Assembly: GCA_026745465.1 (NCBI GenBank)
Contig: JACYXH010000772.1
Coordinates: forward strand, 4,602,385-4,666,384
Length of the DNA: 64,000 bases
Source: Lota lota
Taxonomy: Eukaryota > Chordata > Actinopteri > Gadiformes > Lotidae
Reading direction: 5' to 3'
Shown one piece after another: positions 1 to 12,015 of this stretch. The first letter of the stretch is position 1. Every line of letters starts with the position of its first letter. The position numbers were made by a program, and so were the translations under genes. The notes beneath the pieces were generated by a model. That model worked only from the letters and a program-made list of their open reading frames with translations, was not told where the DNA came from and ran no database searches.

Positions 1-858
1 ATCACAGGGCTATGAGCTGTCAATTTCCCGAGAACAAAAACATAAGCAGGTGAATATTAGGTGAGATGGAGATACAGTTGAGACTGAACTTTAAGTTCAG
101 ATCTCGGCTGTGCAGCTGGTATAGTAATAGTTTACCACCTATACCACCTAAGGACTTTATATTTAATTTGTCTCTGCTTCTTTTTGAGTTAAGAGGGTTT
201 TGTCTTCAGAGACAGGCTAGGAATTGTTGAATGGTAAAACCAAGGTCTTGAAAGTCCTTTGAAAACTGACCTCAAAATCATAAGTAAATTCCTATTGAGT
301 TTATATTCCATTCAGCAAATGGAATCAACACTCACATATACCCATAGAGGCATCACCCCCTGTTCTGCAATAACTTTAAACTACCAAACAACAAAGCTAT
401 TTAGATGCCCTCCGTAATGTACCCTACTTGAACCCACTGCTGACTAATTCAAATAGACACGGATGGAATAATGTTAATGTTGTTCACAGTCATCGCAGTT
501 GGATGGTGCCAGACTAAGAGACATTTCAGTCAGTCAGCAGCTCTTGCCAATGCTAACCGAGTTTCATTCCACTAGATTAGATGGACCGACTTCACTTGCA
601 ATTCCTGCCATATAAGTAACAAGAGCAACACAAGGAAGTCTCACACAGAATTGTTTGTTTGTGTGTGTGCGCGGACACGTGGACGCGTGGACACGTGCGC
701 ATACAAGCGTTAGCGAGTTGACGCTTGACTGTGTGCATGGGCACTGTAGAATGGGTATGGTTGTGCACACACTCTGTTTTTGTATTTATTATGTTCTATC
801 GGTGTGCTGTCTCTTGTGGCTGATGTCTAACCCAGATTGTGGTGGTCTCCTCCTGCAG
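1..858. other. Sequence 5' of the first coding exon (probable intron)
   Basis: No exon can be supported here. The stretch ends in a pyrimidine-rich acceptor (CTCCTCCTGCAG, 847-858), so it is more likely an intron behind an upstream non-coding exon than a promoter. It holds a short GT-rich, CpG-containing patch near 655-700 and otherwise unremarkable AT-rich sequence. The transcription start is not visible. Confidence 0.5.
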
Positions 859-909
859 GTGGCTGTGATAGGGGCACCCCGGGGCAGGACCCATGAAGAG
901 TCATAGAAA

Positions 910-991
910 ATGCTCCCAACCTGGGCGCCTCTGCTCTTCTTAGCCATGTGGGGGAGAAGCGCCTCTGGTGGCCCGCTCTCCTTCAGAATAG
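910..991 (+). CDS. grik4: grik4 coding exon 1: start codon and signal peptide
   Basis: This exon encodes residues 1-27 of a kainate receptor subunit plus the first base of codon 28. The ATG at 910 has A at -3 and an in-frame TAG at 904-906, which fixes the start. The exon probably begins at 859, after a CAG acceptor, so 859-909 is 5' UTR. The peptide is a short signal sequence with a hydrophobic core (LLFLAMW) followed by GGPLSFRI. The donor GTAAG is at 992-996. Joining phase 1 to exon 2 gives [10 protein letters not shown], which matches the start of the mature domain of the GluK4/GluK5 family. The signal peptide itself is not conserved enough to identify the gene; the call rests on the splice junction and the downstream exons. 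The subunit is expected in the neuronal plasma membrane, with this end outside the cell. Confidence 0.9.
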
Positions 992-2540
992 GTAAGATGG
1001 TGTGTGTGTGTGTCTGTGTGTGTGTGTCTGTGTGTGATGGAGCTTGGCCGAGCATGATAACCTTGCAACACTACGTACGTACGTGTACGTCTACTCACGT
1101 AGGTGTGTGTTTGTGGCTGTGTGTGTGTGTGTGTCGTGAGTGAAGCCATATCTTGTACTCACTCCTGCGCTTCTAAGGTCATTGCAAGAGCTGTGAAGAC
1201 AAGGGGGAATTATTTTATGCACACGAATATGATTTGGATTCATTATTCAGCAAAATCATATATCACGTGTGAGTCAGCTGAATACAGAGGTCTAACGTGG
1301 AAATGGAGCTATAAATGTGTTACCGATGAGCATAAACCAATTAATATTCACATACACGCACGCACAGGCACACTCACACACAAAAAAGAACATGTACGTT
1401 GTCTTATCAAATTGATTCCAATCACCATATTGTGGTCTGCACTTATAGTAAAAAGAGACTGACAGCTATATAGCTCAGACCAGGCAGTGGGCCAGGCAGC
1501 CTCGTTCAGGCAGGGCTAAAACCTGCATCAGCCTCTCACAGTGGAGCCACCGGGAACCGCTCCATGTTGTTCTCTTTCTCCTGCAGTCAGCAGCTCCTTG
1601 ACACACTGTTTCTGGCTCCTCCATCATTGTGCAAGCTCCACTGTCCATCACGTCATTTATGTATAGAATTTGCTCCTGTGGAGAAAGTGCATGGAGTCCA
1701 TATTGCAAAGCATTTTGTATTGCTCTTTGGGGCAAAATACAGTGATTCAGAACGGATTACGTCCATGCCATAAAATGGTGTTCAGAGTGTGCCGTGTTTA
1801 CGTATTATAACAGCGTTATTGGAAGTTAAGTAAGATATTGGTGGGGATACAAATATGGAGATTGTTCGACGAGATTGTGTAGTGGAAACGTGACTGAGCC
1901 AGCTGTGTTTTAGGGGTCTGCGGACACGTCGTGATGTTATTGTTGAGATGTTTTACCTGCAGCTCAGACAGCTTGAAGGAAAATAAGTTGATTTGATTTG
2001 GATGTCAAAAAACAGAAATACATGAATAATGGACAGAAATGTGTTAAATAGATGGACAGCAAGCGAACAAAGTGAACACAGTATTTTTCTTATAAAATTA
2101 GTTTCTTTTTTTTTTGTAACCCCATTTTACAGGGCCTTTCAAACTCAGTTATGTGTTTAATGTATACATGCAATCTAATTTGTTTTCAGATTACCTGAAC
2201 AGTTTGCAAGTCCCAATTATATATATTTTCTTTTCAGTCTGGGCCTTTTCCCCTGTGCTTTGACTTTGAGTTGTATTCGTTTAATTTTTGTTTGGCATTA
2301 CAAAGGCACCTCCAGTTCGCCTGCGTTGGCGTCCCATCACGTCAAGCCATGTTGTGCTACTTCTGGGTAATTAAGTGGTCAAACTTCCTCCTCAAATCTC
2401 TCCCGCGCACCTTCTGCCATGCAAGTTGCTTTTTCTTTGGTGTGGATGTGCATGTTGCACACCTTCTTGGTACATGCCCACTTCCTTCTGTTCAAGTAAA
2501 CAAGCACACCACACACACACATGCATACGCACACACACAC

Positions 2541-2542
<2 letters not shown>

Positions 2543-2606
<64 letters not shown>
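2543..2606. repeat. (CA)n microsatellite
   Basis: About 32 uninterrupted CA units, with looser CA-rich sequence on both sides (about 2505-2690). Confidence 0.97.
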
Positions 2607-2611
<5 letters not shown>

Positions 2612-4140
2612 ATGGTTGGACACAAACAAGTCTTTGCTGCAAGCACAAACATGCCCACAAAGACACACACACACATACACACACAAACAGTGCCACAACA
2701 ATGGTGCCATTTGCGCTCCAGGAGTTGGTATTTAACACTGCAGCCCCCAGAGTCCTGCCTGGCTGGCGGAATGTCACTGTCTGGCCTTCTCCTGGAATAC
2801 ATTAGGGCTCAAAGCAGCCTCCCCTGCCGGCCACATCCTGTGTTTGGAATAGCCAATCGCCTCACAGCGAGTGTCATCTGGGCGTTTCCACGGGATGTTC
2901 TCTTTTACAATCGCTTGTTTGGCTAAAGCTACAGTGGCCTTGTTCTGGGCACCCCGTTTGAAATCAGTCTGAGTCATGTGTTAATCCAAGTAGAATGAAG
3001 TGAGTAAAAAACATACAACAAAAGAGGGTGAATTGTATGCAGATATGTGGAAAAAGCTTCTACCATCCATTTCATCGCAATATGTTGGCTGATACTAAAC
3101 AAATTTAAAATACAAACAAATGCATAGTTTAAAAGAATAATTGATTGTATGCTGAAAACACCTTCCTCTTTATTTTCCTTATCTTGAAAGGTATATAATT
3201 GTTTTTGTGGTGTTAGTCAGGATACATTTTAACTAGTCATTTCTCCATTCAAAAACACACACCCTTATATGCAGTTTGTTATTTTCCTCTGCTTGAAAGG
3301 TATAAATGCTGAAATAAGGTATTTCAGCAACATTTTCAATGTAAAAAAATTATAATCACCATCTCAAAATAGTGAACATGGTCAAATTATATCCTGGTTA
3401 TTAAATACACACTGCAACAGAAAAATATCAGGCATTCATTTAATTGCTAGTTAAAAAGGGTTTGCTGCAAAGGTCTCCCTGTGCCAACAGAAGTTATATT
3501 CATTAAAAACACTGAGATGCTGCTAGAGATTCTAGTCTGATGTGCTGCATAATGTCTGAGAAGATGGGCCGACCTTCACTCTTAAAGAGCGCCTACACTC
3601 AAGAGTGTTTTTCTATGAAAATGCCTCTTTGAGACATCATTTCACAACGTTTTTTTTTATTTGGGCAGAACTTGTTAACTGAACACCTTTTTCCACATTT
3701 ACCTACTGATTAGCATGAGCTCCTCCAAACTGCCAGTCTTTCCTTCTCAATTTCTTCAGATATCTGAGCTGGTGATGTGCATGTTAATTTGATGTCAGGG
3801 CGGCTTACTTCAAAGGCGAAGTTGGAGATGTGGAGGGTGGGTGAGTGGGGATATCAGGTCATTCAATTTGCAACTTTTTTTAATACTTGGATAGATTCCC
3901 CCTTTGAGACATTTTCAGTACTTTATTAGATATTTCTTTGAGGGGGGAAAAATACTTTTAAATTAATTTCGAATATTTTAAGTATGCAGCAGGGACCTTT
4001 CAAGATAAAACTGAGGGAATTTCAATAATTGAACATAAAGCAATGAATGGCTTATAATCCCTATGTTTTTGTCTATTTGTTTCTACTCTATTAAGCCTGC
4101 ACAGAAGCCAAAATTGCTCATTGAGGAAGAAGTCCTTTGG

Positions 4141-4290
4141 CAGAGAACACTTATAGTTGAGCATAAGGGACGGGAATCTGCAGGGACCTCACGATAGGTC
4201 CAAGATTGAAAATGTAATGTGATTCTGTAAATATTGCAGTTCTGTAAAAATTGCGATGCGATATTACGATTTCTTTGTGCAACAGTATAT
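4141..4290. repeat. Fish-type interspersed repeat fragment
   Basis: GGGACGGGAATCTGCAGGGA at 4168 continues into CCTCACGATAG and then ATTGCGATGCGATATTACGA. This wording recurs in many fish introns as part of a DNA-transposon-derived repeat, judged from memory. The exact family is not known to me. Confidence 0.45.
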
Positions 4291-5799
4291 TTTGGGTGGT
4301 TAAACAAATACAGGTCCGGCAATGTTTGAGTCAACATGAAGATACAAGAATTGAGGAAGCAAAGAATCCCGATACTTGAATGAATCTATTTATTTTCCCA
4401 CCCATAGCGAGCATGTATCTTGTTTACTAGCATATCTTGGCTGTAGCTGTCATGATGCTCGTCATGTCCTCTTCTGCTTCCTGCAGAGTAGAGCAGCAAG
4501 AGCGGGAGATGTATTATTTCTATAGTTTTTGGGTGGCTGTCCTCTTGCTCACCTTGTATATGCCTCATACTAGACACACGGCTGTTGTGTCACAATCGGT
4601 AGTTGGGTAGTTGTTCCGTTTGATTCAGGAACAAAGTCTGGGCTGATTGTCGGTTAGTGTTTGCATGGCATATTATGATTATTTACAAGTGCCTATTGCT
4701 GTATATTGCATACAGTACATTCTTCATAGTAATGCATATGTAACATGGAATAAATTGAAAATTGTAAATGTTGATTGTAACCATTGTTTTATTTATTAAG
4801 CTCTTTCTCTGAAATACAGTCAAACTCACACACACTCAGACACTATAAACGTACTCATATCAGGGACCTCTCAATGCCATTAATGTTTACATTTCTACGT
4901 GAAGCATTAGCTTAGCGCAGACAATACCGACTCACTGGAGATGCAGGCAGTAGCCACAGAGCTGCTCCACTGAAACCTGTGCCCTTCCCAGCCTCTCCTG
5001 CTAGCTTTCTACACAGCTGGAGAACATCTCGGAGGGCTTTTTATTTATATTATTATTTATTTTTGGTTGGCTCATTCAATCGGCTTGGCTCTCCCTGCTG
5101 CTGCAGCAGGTTTCATCTCTAGCTCCGTTCTCGCTCTCTCTCTCTCTCTCCGCAGGGCTGCTGTCACTACGGGTTGTGGCTGATAACCGGCACACAAAAT
5201 ATGAGAGACGACAGGATTGATGTGATTCTCAAGGGTTTGTTGCCAGAAATTAAAACCTATTGGGCTGGAATTAGTCGCCGTGGGTAAACCTCTATTAAAA
5301 CACCTATTAGCCTGGAGTAACAGGTTCTCTTCACCTGTGGCTGTGTGTTTGTAGGAGCTGCCTGAGCCCCGCCTCCGACACAGAGAGCAGACCAGAGGAC
5401 AGAAGCAGCACGTTACATCAGGCACATAACAAATAAAAACCACTTAAAAATGACAAAAACTGAAAAATCGGACAAACTAAATAGCTTCAACTATTACATT
5501 TACATACATTACGACGCAAATATGCGGCAATTTCCAAGAATCGCACTAGAGTAAAGGACATTCAACACTCATGCTATGTCCTTTCACCAAAAGATACTAC
5601 CATGTCTATAGAGGATTAAATTATGAAGGAGTCTCACCTTTGATGGGTTTCTTTTCGAGCATTCCTTAATACATTGTTTTTGAGGTTGTTTCCCTGTTCA
5701 ATTACTAAAAGTAGGCTCTTTTGGAGAAGGTTGCTGCGAACTGTTGCGATACAACTGCACACCGTCACGTTATTAGAAACAACCTATATGCAGCCTAAT

Positions 5800-6316
5800 G
5801 CAGTGCAAGTTAACATTGGCTTGTATCGCCGATTGCTATCGAGATGAATGATCAATGCATATGATAGCGATAATCATAGGTCTATGAATATAGTTTACCA
5901 CTATGGATGCAATTGGAGGACTATGTGTTGAGAAACGTAATTAAGCTGTTACCTCCACCATGTACAGTGAGCATGGTGACTATGACAAAGATACCCGATT
6001 AAGATTGGTTAAACAAATGTATTCGCAGCCTAAAGCCATCACATATTGACATTGGTGACTTTAAAATGTATGTTGCTTGGTCTGATAATATAAATAGCAT
6101 TGCATGTATACAGTCCCATTCAGCTCCATGATTTATTTTTATTTTATTGATGTGGGAAAAAATACCAACGAAAACTCTCGTCCACTGTTAAAGGACCTTT
6201 ATGTTAACCGTCATGCATGTAAACACAATGAGCAATATCAAGTTCAGCTAGAATTATCGAGGTCATGTCCATATATCATATGATAATTCAATAACGTGAT
6301 TATCGTGACAGGCCTA
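5800..6316. repeat. Possible interspersed repeat rich in ATCG/GATA words
   Basis: The segment contains several GATAATCG-like words. It ends in ACGTGATTATCGTGACAGGC (6294-6313), a phrase often seen at the edge of fish interspersed repeats, directly before a CA array. The internal sequence is too diverged to classify. Confidence 0.3.
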
Positions 6317-6331
6317 CACACACATATATGC

Positions 6332-6335
<4 letters not shown>

Positions 6336-6367
<32 letters not shown>
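6336..6367. repeat. (CA)n microsatellite
   Basis: About 16 CA units. An imperfect tandem repeat of about 45 bp (GCTGACTCATGAG words, 6380-6465) follows. Confidence 0.95.
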
Positions 6368-6370
<3 letters not shown>

Positions 6371-8730
6371 GTCCAACAGTGTGCTGACTCATGAGTTTTG
6401 GCTGCCCCAACAGCAATGGCTGACTCATGAGCTCAAGTTGACCCAACAACAATGGCCGACTCATTTGTGCTTTTGGACCGGGTCTGTCTTGCATCTGGCT
6501 CTGTTGGCTTTTTCAAGAATGTTTGAAGTCATCTGACTAAATTAGAAAGAGGCTGAATGTCAGTCAGAGCTTGGGCGGAAGGTACGGTGGGAGCACACGG
6601 AAGAAAATGCCATTAACGTAGCCTTAGATACTAATAACTATAAAGGGTGCTTTCTAAGTTGGTTTGAAATTGATTTTGCGCTACGTGACTTAGTCTGAGG
6701 TTTATTTTATGGTCCAGTCAATGTAGAGACATGATCCGCCAGGATCCAGTATCCGCTATAAGCTTGACTGAGATCGTTTTTATTTTAATTTTATTTAAGT
6801 ACAGAATGCATTGAATAGAATGCAAGATTAATCCCCTTTAATCATAGGGGACTCTCATTACACTAATGACTTAGAAACATACACATGTATAAGACCGGAG
6901 CCATGGGATGTATCTCTGCGAAATTGCTTGTTTGGTTGTGTTGTTGTCGTTGATCGAGCCAACTGACAGACTGATTATCAATTCTGCCGGCTCTCACTGA
7001 GGAGAATAGGGAGTCACTAGACAAGAAAATCCTGTCCAAATTAATTTGGAGCTCAGGTGTTGAGGGAAAGGAAATACTTGGTTGTTGGAATTAAAAATGT
7101 CTTCCTTGTGCCTTTAAAAAAAGTGTAACTCCTCTTTATACTGCATAAGTTTAGCCAACTTATGTATATTTTGCAAACATTTCTAATGAAACCCATCCTG
7201 CACAGTTGTTGATAAAGATGATGCAGGCCTAAAACTTGCCTTGAGAGGGAAAACTCCATGATGAATCTGTTAGGTTTTAATTACCAGGGTGAGTGCTGGG
7301 ACCAATCGTTAGGTTAATGGCACCCATGTCAGGTACGAGTGATGCTACGCAACTATGCACCCAGCTCATCCCGAGTCGCTATGCCACATGAATTATGCAG
7401 TAAACTTGATAAAGTCACAGGCATGCGACTTTATCGGTACAGTGTATACACACACAAGCACACACGCACACATGCAAACGTACACACAGACAAAACCAAA
7501 CCGCTCCGATATGATGTATCTTCACTGGACCACATGGGGACAAATTCAAACTAATGTTCGGTCTTAGGCCTGTGTCTCCTTTTCCACACAGACACACGCT
7601 GACATATTAAACCCTCTCTCCCTGTCATTATTCACCAACAAACACATGCACAAACAGTCTTCTGAATTATTAACAAGACAATTACAGGCTATATGCAGCT
7701 GCCCGCCAGAGGGTAAGAGAACCCCCACTCTTGTGCGCCACACGCTGAGAACATCATGAGGGATAATGCTGGTTTACCTCTTATTGTATCTGCAGCGAGG
7801 CGGGAATAGAGCGGGTAAACACACCCACTAAACTCACCAAACCGCTGAACACCGGGACTGTGTGTACCATGGGGCTAGGCTAGCCTTGATCTTCAACAGT
7901 GACATTGTTGCTCTCGTTTAGCAACCCCCGTCCGTCGGTTTGTTTAATTAGCATGCTGCAATGGAGGCAGAGGACCTGAGGTCGCGGGCATGTAACCTAG
8001 GAACCAAATGACTGAGGTCAAACGACAGGGGTGGGAATTGAATGGGGAGAGGGAAGGTGAATGTTATTGATTTCCCATTTGATTTAACTGAGGATTGACA
8101 CGATGAAGAAAATACGGAGCGCGCAACCGCGATGACCTTGATGGTAGTTACGACGCTGTCCTTTTTATCACAGAAAGTGTATTCACAGACTCACAGTCAT
8201 TTCCAGACAGGATCATTTAAGAGAGATAAGAATATAATTGATGCCCTCTTTGTTCTTGCTACATGTTAAATCCACCCTGTGACATTTGTGTCTTTGGTTC
8301 TAAATGCTGTCTATTTATTGTGTGGGTGGATAATCATCTCTAACTGTATAATGTATTTTTTTTATATATTACAACAAACAAAGGCTGAACCTGGGTTCAC
8401 TCTACTTCGTATCACCATAAGGCTACTGACTATAAACAACATTAACTCCGGTTCACACAGACACAACCACACATGGCACTTGTATGGTTTCCCTTATAAA
8501 ACATAATTGGTGATGGAGGACAAGATGGTGACCTGATAGCTGTGGAAGGGCACTGGCCAAGATGATCAAAGGTCATGGACCGCATGCCTCCTGACAAATC
8601 TGTCATCACTGTCCATCATGCATTGCAGCTGGAGACCCTTGACCTTCACTGGCTGACAACAGCTTAATGCATAAGCATGGGGCCGCCACATGCTGTCATT
8701 CACAATGTGGGTGTAGGCCCACGCACGCAC

Positions 8731-8763
8731 GCACGCTCACTCACTCACTCACTCACTCACTCA
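8731..8763. repeat. (ACTC)n tetranucleotide repeat
   Basis: About seven ACTC units, with loosely CA-rich sequence after them to about 8945. Confidence 0.9.
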
Positions 8764-9829
8764 CATGAGCATACTGGCTATTGACTTTCATGCATTCAAA
8801 CACACACATAGACAGGCAAGCGCGCATACACACACACACACTCAAATGAACTGGAGGCTCATAGCATGCATACATTAAATCATACGCAAACATGAAACAC
8901 GCACTTACACACACCAGCACGTGCACATACATACACAGACACATTGCGTTAATGCATTCATACTTGCATGCAAAACACAGTACAAAAAATGATTGCTAGT
9001 TTTTTTGTTCATCTTGAAATGTTTTTGATAAGTTTGATAGTTTGTGTCGAAAGGAAATATTTCATTTCCAGGGTGGCAGAGAGGGATAGAGAGGGGTGGG
9101 GGAAGAATAATTGTGCTGGCAGCAAATACATTCCATCGTTCCACAAACAATTGCTGTGATTTACTGCTACAGACCATGTGAACAACACCCAAGATTTTTT
9201 CCCACACCCAACCAACCACACACACTACACTGGCCTTTCACTGCGCAAATGAGCAGTTAGCAGCAGTAGCAGCAGCAGTAGCAGCATGCGCGCGAAGGGG
9301 CTCTATGGTTGTATATCTCAAGCGCATGTGGCAGGGCTTAAACTAATGGTTATGAGCCAGGATGGTGTGAGACCGGTGTGTAAGTGATTTTGTGTATTGC
9401 TCACATGTGCTCCTGGTTCGTCGTGTGGACATAGTAAGGAAGGTCATACGTTCATAGTTTCTGCTTCTTTTTCTTTCCCAGCACCGCTGAAATTTTGTGT
9501 CCTGTATCTAAAGTATAAATCAAATAGAGTTACGCTTAATACTATCATAAATAAATAAATATGGTTTGAGAAGAAAAGGGGGTGGCTGAGACGGTATCAC
9601 AGAATTCAATACAAAAGAGAGATCAGTGTGTGTGTGTGTCTGTGTGTGTTGATATTAAAGAGTTGTATTTGAAGTGAGAAAACAAGTAGGATTCCTCATT
9701 CTATGATGTTTTCATTATTGAAGTCCTTGCAGACCTTTAACGTAGCGGCCTGTCAGGTGGCCACATGGCACAGTTGAGCACGGACCAAAAGCTTCTCCAC
9801 TCCCCTCTGTTCACCTGAATGAGCTCCTG

Positions 9830-9830
<1 letters not shown>

Positions 9831-9913
<83 letters not shown>
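9831..9913. repeat. (CA)n microsatellite
   Basis: About 41 perfect CA units. Confidence 0.98.
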
Positions 9914-9915
<2 letters not shown>

Positions 9916-10577
9916 CGCAAAAAAGACACTGTCCAAAGCAGACATGCTCACACACTTTCTTTGACACCTCGTCCTGCCATTCTCCCTCCATTATACGGAG
10001 TCTTTGATCAGGGCTCGCTGTGAAGGGGTTGGCCCGCCCTCAGTGCTCCCGTCCCCAGATGTGCCAAGCCCTTTGCCATCCCAACCCCTGGGCCATACTT
10101 CTGGCTCAACAGATGCCTGGTTCAGGTGTGTGTTTGTGACTGTCTGTGTGTGTATTTTTGTCCGTGTGGGCACTCATCCATGTTTTTGTGAGTGTGTGTC
10201 TTTGTGTATGCATGAGGGCGTACCCTTCAACACACGGTTGTTTTTGTCATTTTATCGCTCTACATCCATGTCCCCACCTGCTGCTTTATCTGAATAACAT
10301 TACCATTGGTGCACACTCAGTTTGCTTCGCCTCTCAGCGGTAGACCTGGCTGTGCTGTCGCTACTCTTCCTGCTAAGTAACTAGCTTTCTGTTGGACAGA
10401 GAACAGTTAGCCCTGGCTCCTGCTCCTGCTCTCTGGGCAGTCCTCTTCAATGGGCAGCCTACTTCAAAATAAGTCGATTTTATTTTGGCTGGAGACCAAA
10501 CAAGTCCTTTGCAGGTTAACTGTTTTATACTCAATGCAGTTTTCCGCTTGTTCTGTGAACGTTCTATTAGTGAAGAT

Positions 10578-10612
10578 ACAGTATCTCACAAAAGTGAGTA
10601 CACCCCTCACAG
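10578..10612. repeat. Short Tc/mariner-like repeat fragment
   Basis: The word CAGTATCTCACAAAAGTGAG followed by TACACCCCTCAC is widely repeated in fish genomes at the end of a Tc/mariner-type transposon, judged from memory. Only about 35 bp survive, and no matching second end was found nearby. Confidence 0.5.
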
Positions 10613-10794
10613 AAAATATCTCCCTAAAAAGGTTGACAAGGGAGAAGAGGGTTAAAATGGGGTTTATAGGTGGAGGTGAGATCAAATTAACAGATTAGAG
10701 GCTGTAGATAAATGGTTCTTCTATTTATAATTTCAATGGCAAGGCCCACAGGTGATTTTCTCCAGAACATTTAAACAGATGCATAAATTATGAC

Positions 10795-11127
10795 TGTAGC
10801 GAAGTCCACTTACTACAGAGCCACCTAGGTGGCTGCCATACTCCACCTAGGTGACTTTCCTCAGGCTCCTCCAAACCAATGGACACAGGGTGGTGATGTT
10901 GAAAAACCGGTTTATTGTAAAGGTTGTGTAGAATGATACAGGCAGATGGTGCTCCATGCTGCCATGTAGGAGAGCTCTCCCTGAGTGTGTGTGGTGGTTT
11001 AACCTGTGCACACTGATTGGTCAATGTGCAACAGGTGTGCAGCCTCACCCAGCTCCAGACTCCAATCAGTCTGACTCGGGCCAGGTGAGGCTACTTAAAC
11101 CAGCCATCATCCACACACACTCCCACA
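10795..11127 (-). repeat. 3' LTR of the TRIM-like element (element on - strand)
   Basis: This 333-bp LTR is a near copy of 11677-12015. By eye there are about 18 substitutions and two short indels, roughly 5% divergence, so the insertion is not recent. It contains CCACCTAGGTGG, a 12-bp palindrome, followed by a second near copy. The minus-strand poly(A) signal AATAAA is at 10911-10916. Confidence 0.88.
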
Positions 11128-11655
11128 TACCCCCAACACCAAATTGAAGCTGGGGAGAATCTTCCCCCCCCCCCCCCCCCCCCCTCCAAAAAAGAAATCC
11201 ATAAATCGGACTCTGACCCAGGGTTACCATACCTAACACAAACAACCAGACTCTTCCCAGGGTTACCATACCTAAAATAAAAAAATTAATAAAAACCAAC
11301 CCCATAGTCCCCACACCTCCCCAGGGTGACCCGCCAACCCACCCTCCCCCTCCATCCTGGAGACACGGAGGCCTGGGCTGCTGCCTTGACTGGCAGAGGT
11401 GTCAGCGGACTTGGCCATTCCAGGGCTGTCTGGACGGGCTGGTAGAGGTGTCAGCTGGGCTGCGGTGCTGGCTGGATGCCGGGGCGGCTAGCTGCAGACG
11501 GTTGCCTGTGGCGGTTGCTGCGCTGCCTCCCCTGTCCTCCGCTGGGATCCACAGCGCCGTTGGGGAAAGGGATGGTGTTGGTAGGAGACTGTCCGTCGTC
11601 GCTGCTGGACCCAGTGCGCCCCTGGACAGCCTTCCTGAGTCCAAAGCGGTCTGGA

Positions 11656-11676
11656 GAGCCCCACATTGGGCACTAG
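11656..11676 (-). other. Primer binding site, lysine-tRNA type
   Basis: Read on the minus strand from the LTR edge, the sequence TAGTGCCCAATGTGGGGC resembles TGGCGCCCAACGTGGGGC, the site known from retroelements primed by tRNA-Lys. The three differences are all transitions, as expected from decay. It fixes the element's direction. Confidence 0.65.
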
Positions 11677-12015
11677 TGTAGCAAAGTCCACTTACTACAC
11701 TCCACCTAGGTGGCTGCCATACTCCACCTAGGTGACTTTCCTTGGGATCCTCCAGACAAATGGACACAGGGTGGTGATGTTGAAAGACCGGTTTATTGTA
11801 AAGGTTGCGTGGAATGATACAGGCAGATGGTGCTCCATGCTGCTATGTAGGAGAGCTCTCCCTGAGTGTGTGCGGTGATGGCTGGTTTAGCCTGCGCACA
11901 CTGATTGCTCAATGTGCAACAGGTGTGCAGCCTCACCTAGCTCCAGACTCCAATCAGTCTGACTCGGGCCAGGTGAGGCTGCTTAAACCAGCCATCATCC
12001 ACACACACTCCCACA
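11677..12015 (-). repeat. 5' LTR of the TRIM-like element (element on - strand)
   Basis: This 339-bp LTR has TG...CA termini and is followed directly by the ATGAC target duplication. The AATAAA on the minus strand is at 11792-11797. It differs from the partner LTR mainly by an insertion of several bases near 11875-11885 and scattered, mostly transition, changes. Confidence 0.88.

Larger units (their letters stand above)
10795..12015 (-). mobile_element. Compact non-autonomous LTR retroelement (TRIM-like), complete with target duplication
   Basis: Two direct repeats with TG...CA ends (10795-11127 and 11677-12015) flank a 549-bp interior. The insertion is bracketed by the 5-bp duplication ATGAC (10790-10794 and 12016-12020). 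Orientation is minus: each LTR has AATAAA on that strand, and next to the LTR at 11677 the minus strand reads TAGTGCCCAATGTGGGGC, about 15 of 18 matches to the lysine-tRNA type primer binding site. The interior has no gag, protease or reverse transcriptase. It holds a 21-C run, two copies of CCCAGGGTTACCATACCTAA, and a GC-rich part. Mobilisation would have needed enzymes from an autonomous relative. The superfamily is uncertain. Confidence 0.88.

Noticed and set aside
2271-2926. Overlapping long open frames of TH/HT and CV/VC repeats on both strands
   Set aside because: They are translations of CA/GT microsatellites, which lack stops in several frames. The same applies to comparable frames at 9.8, 14.6-15.2, 16.5, 20.6, 25.7, 48.2, 57.1 and 58.3 kb.
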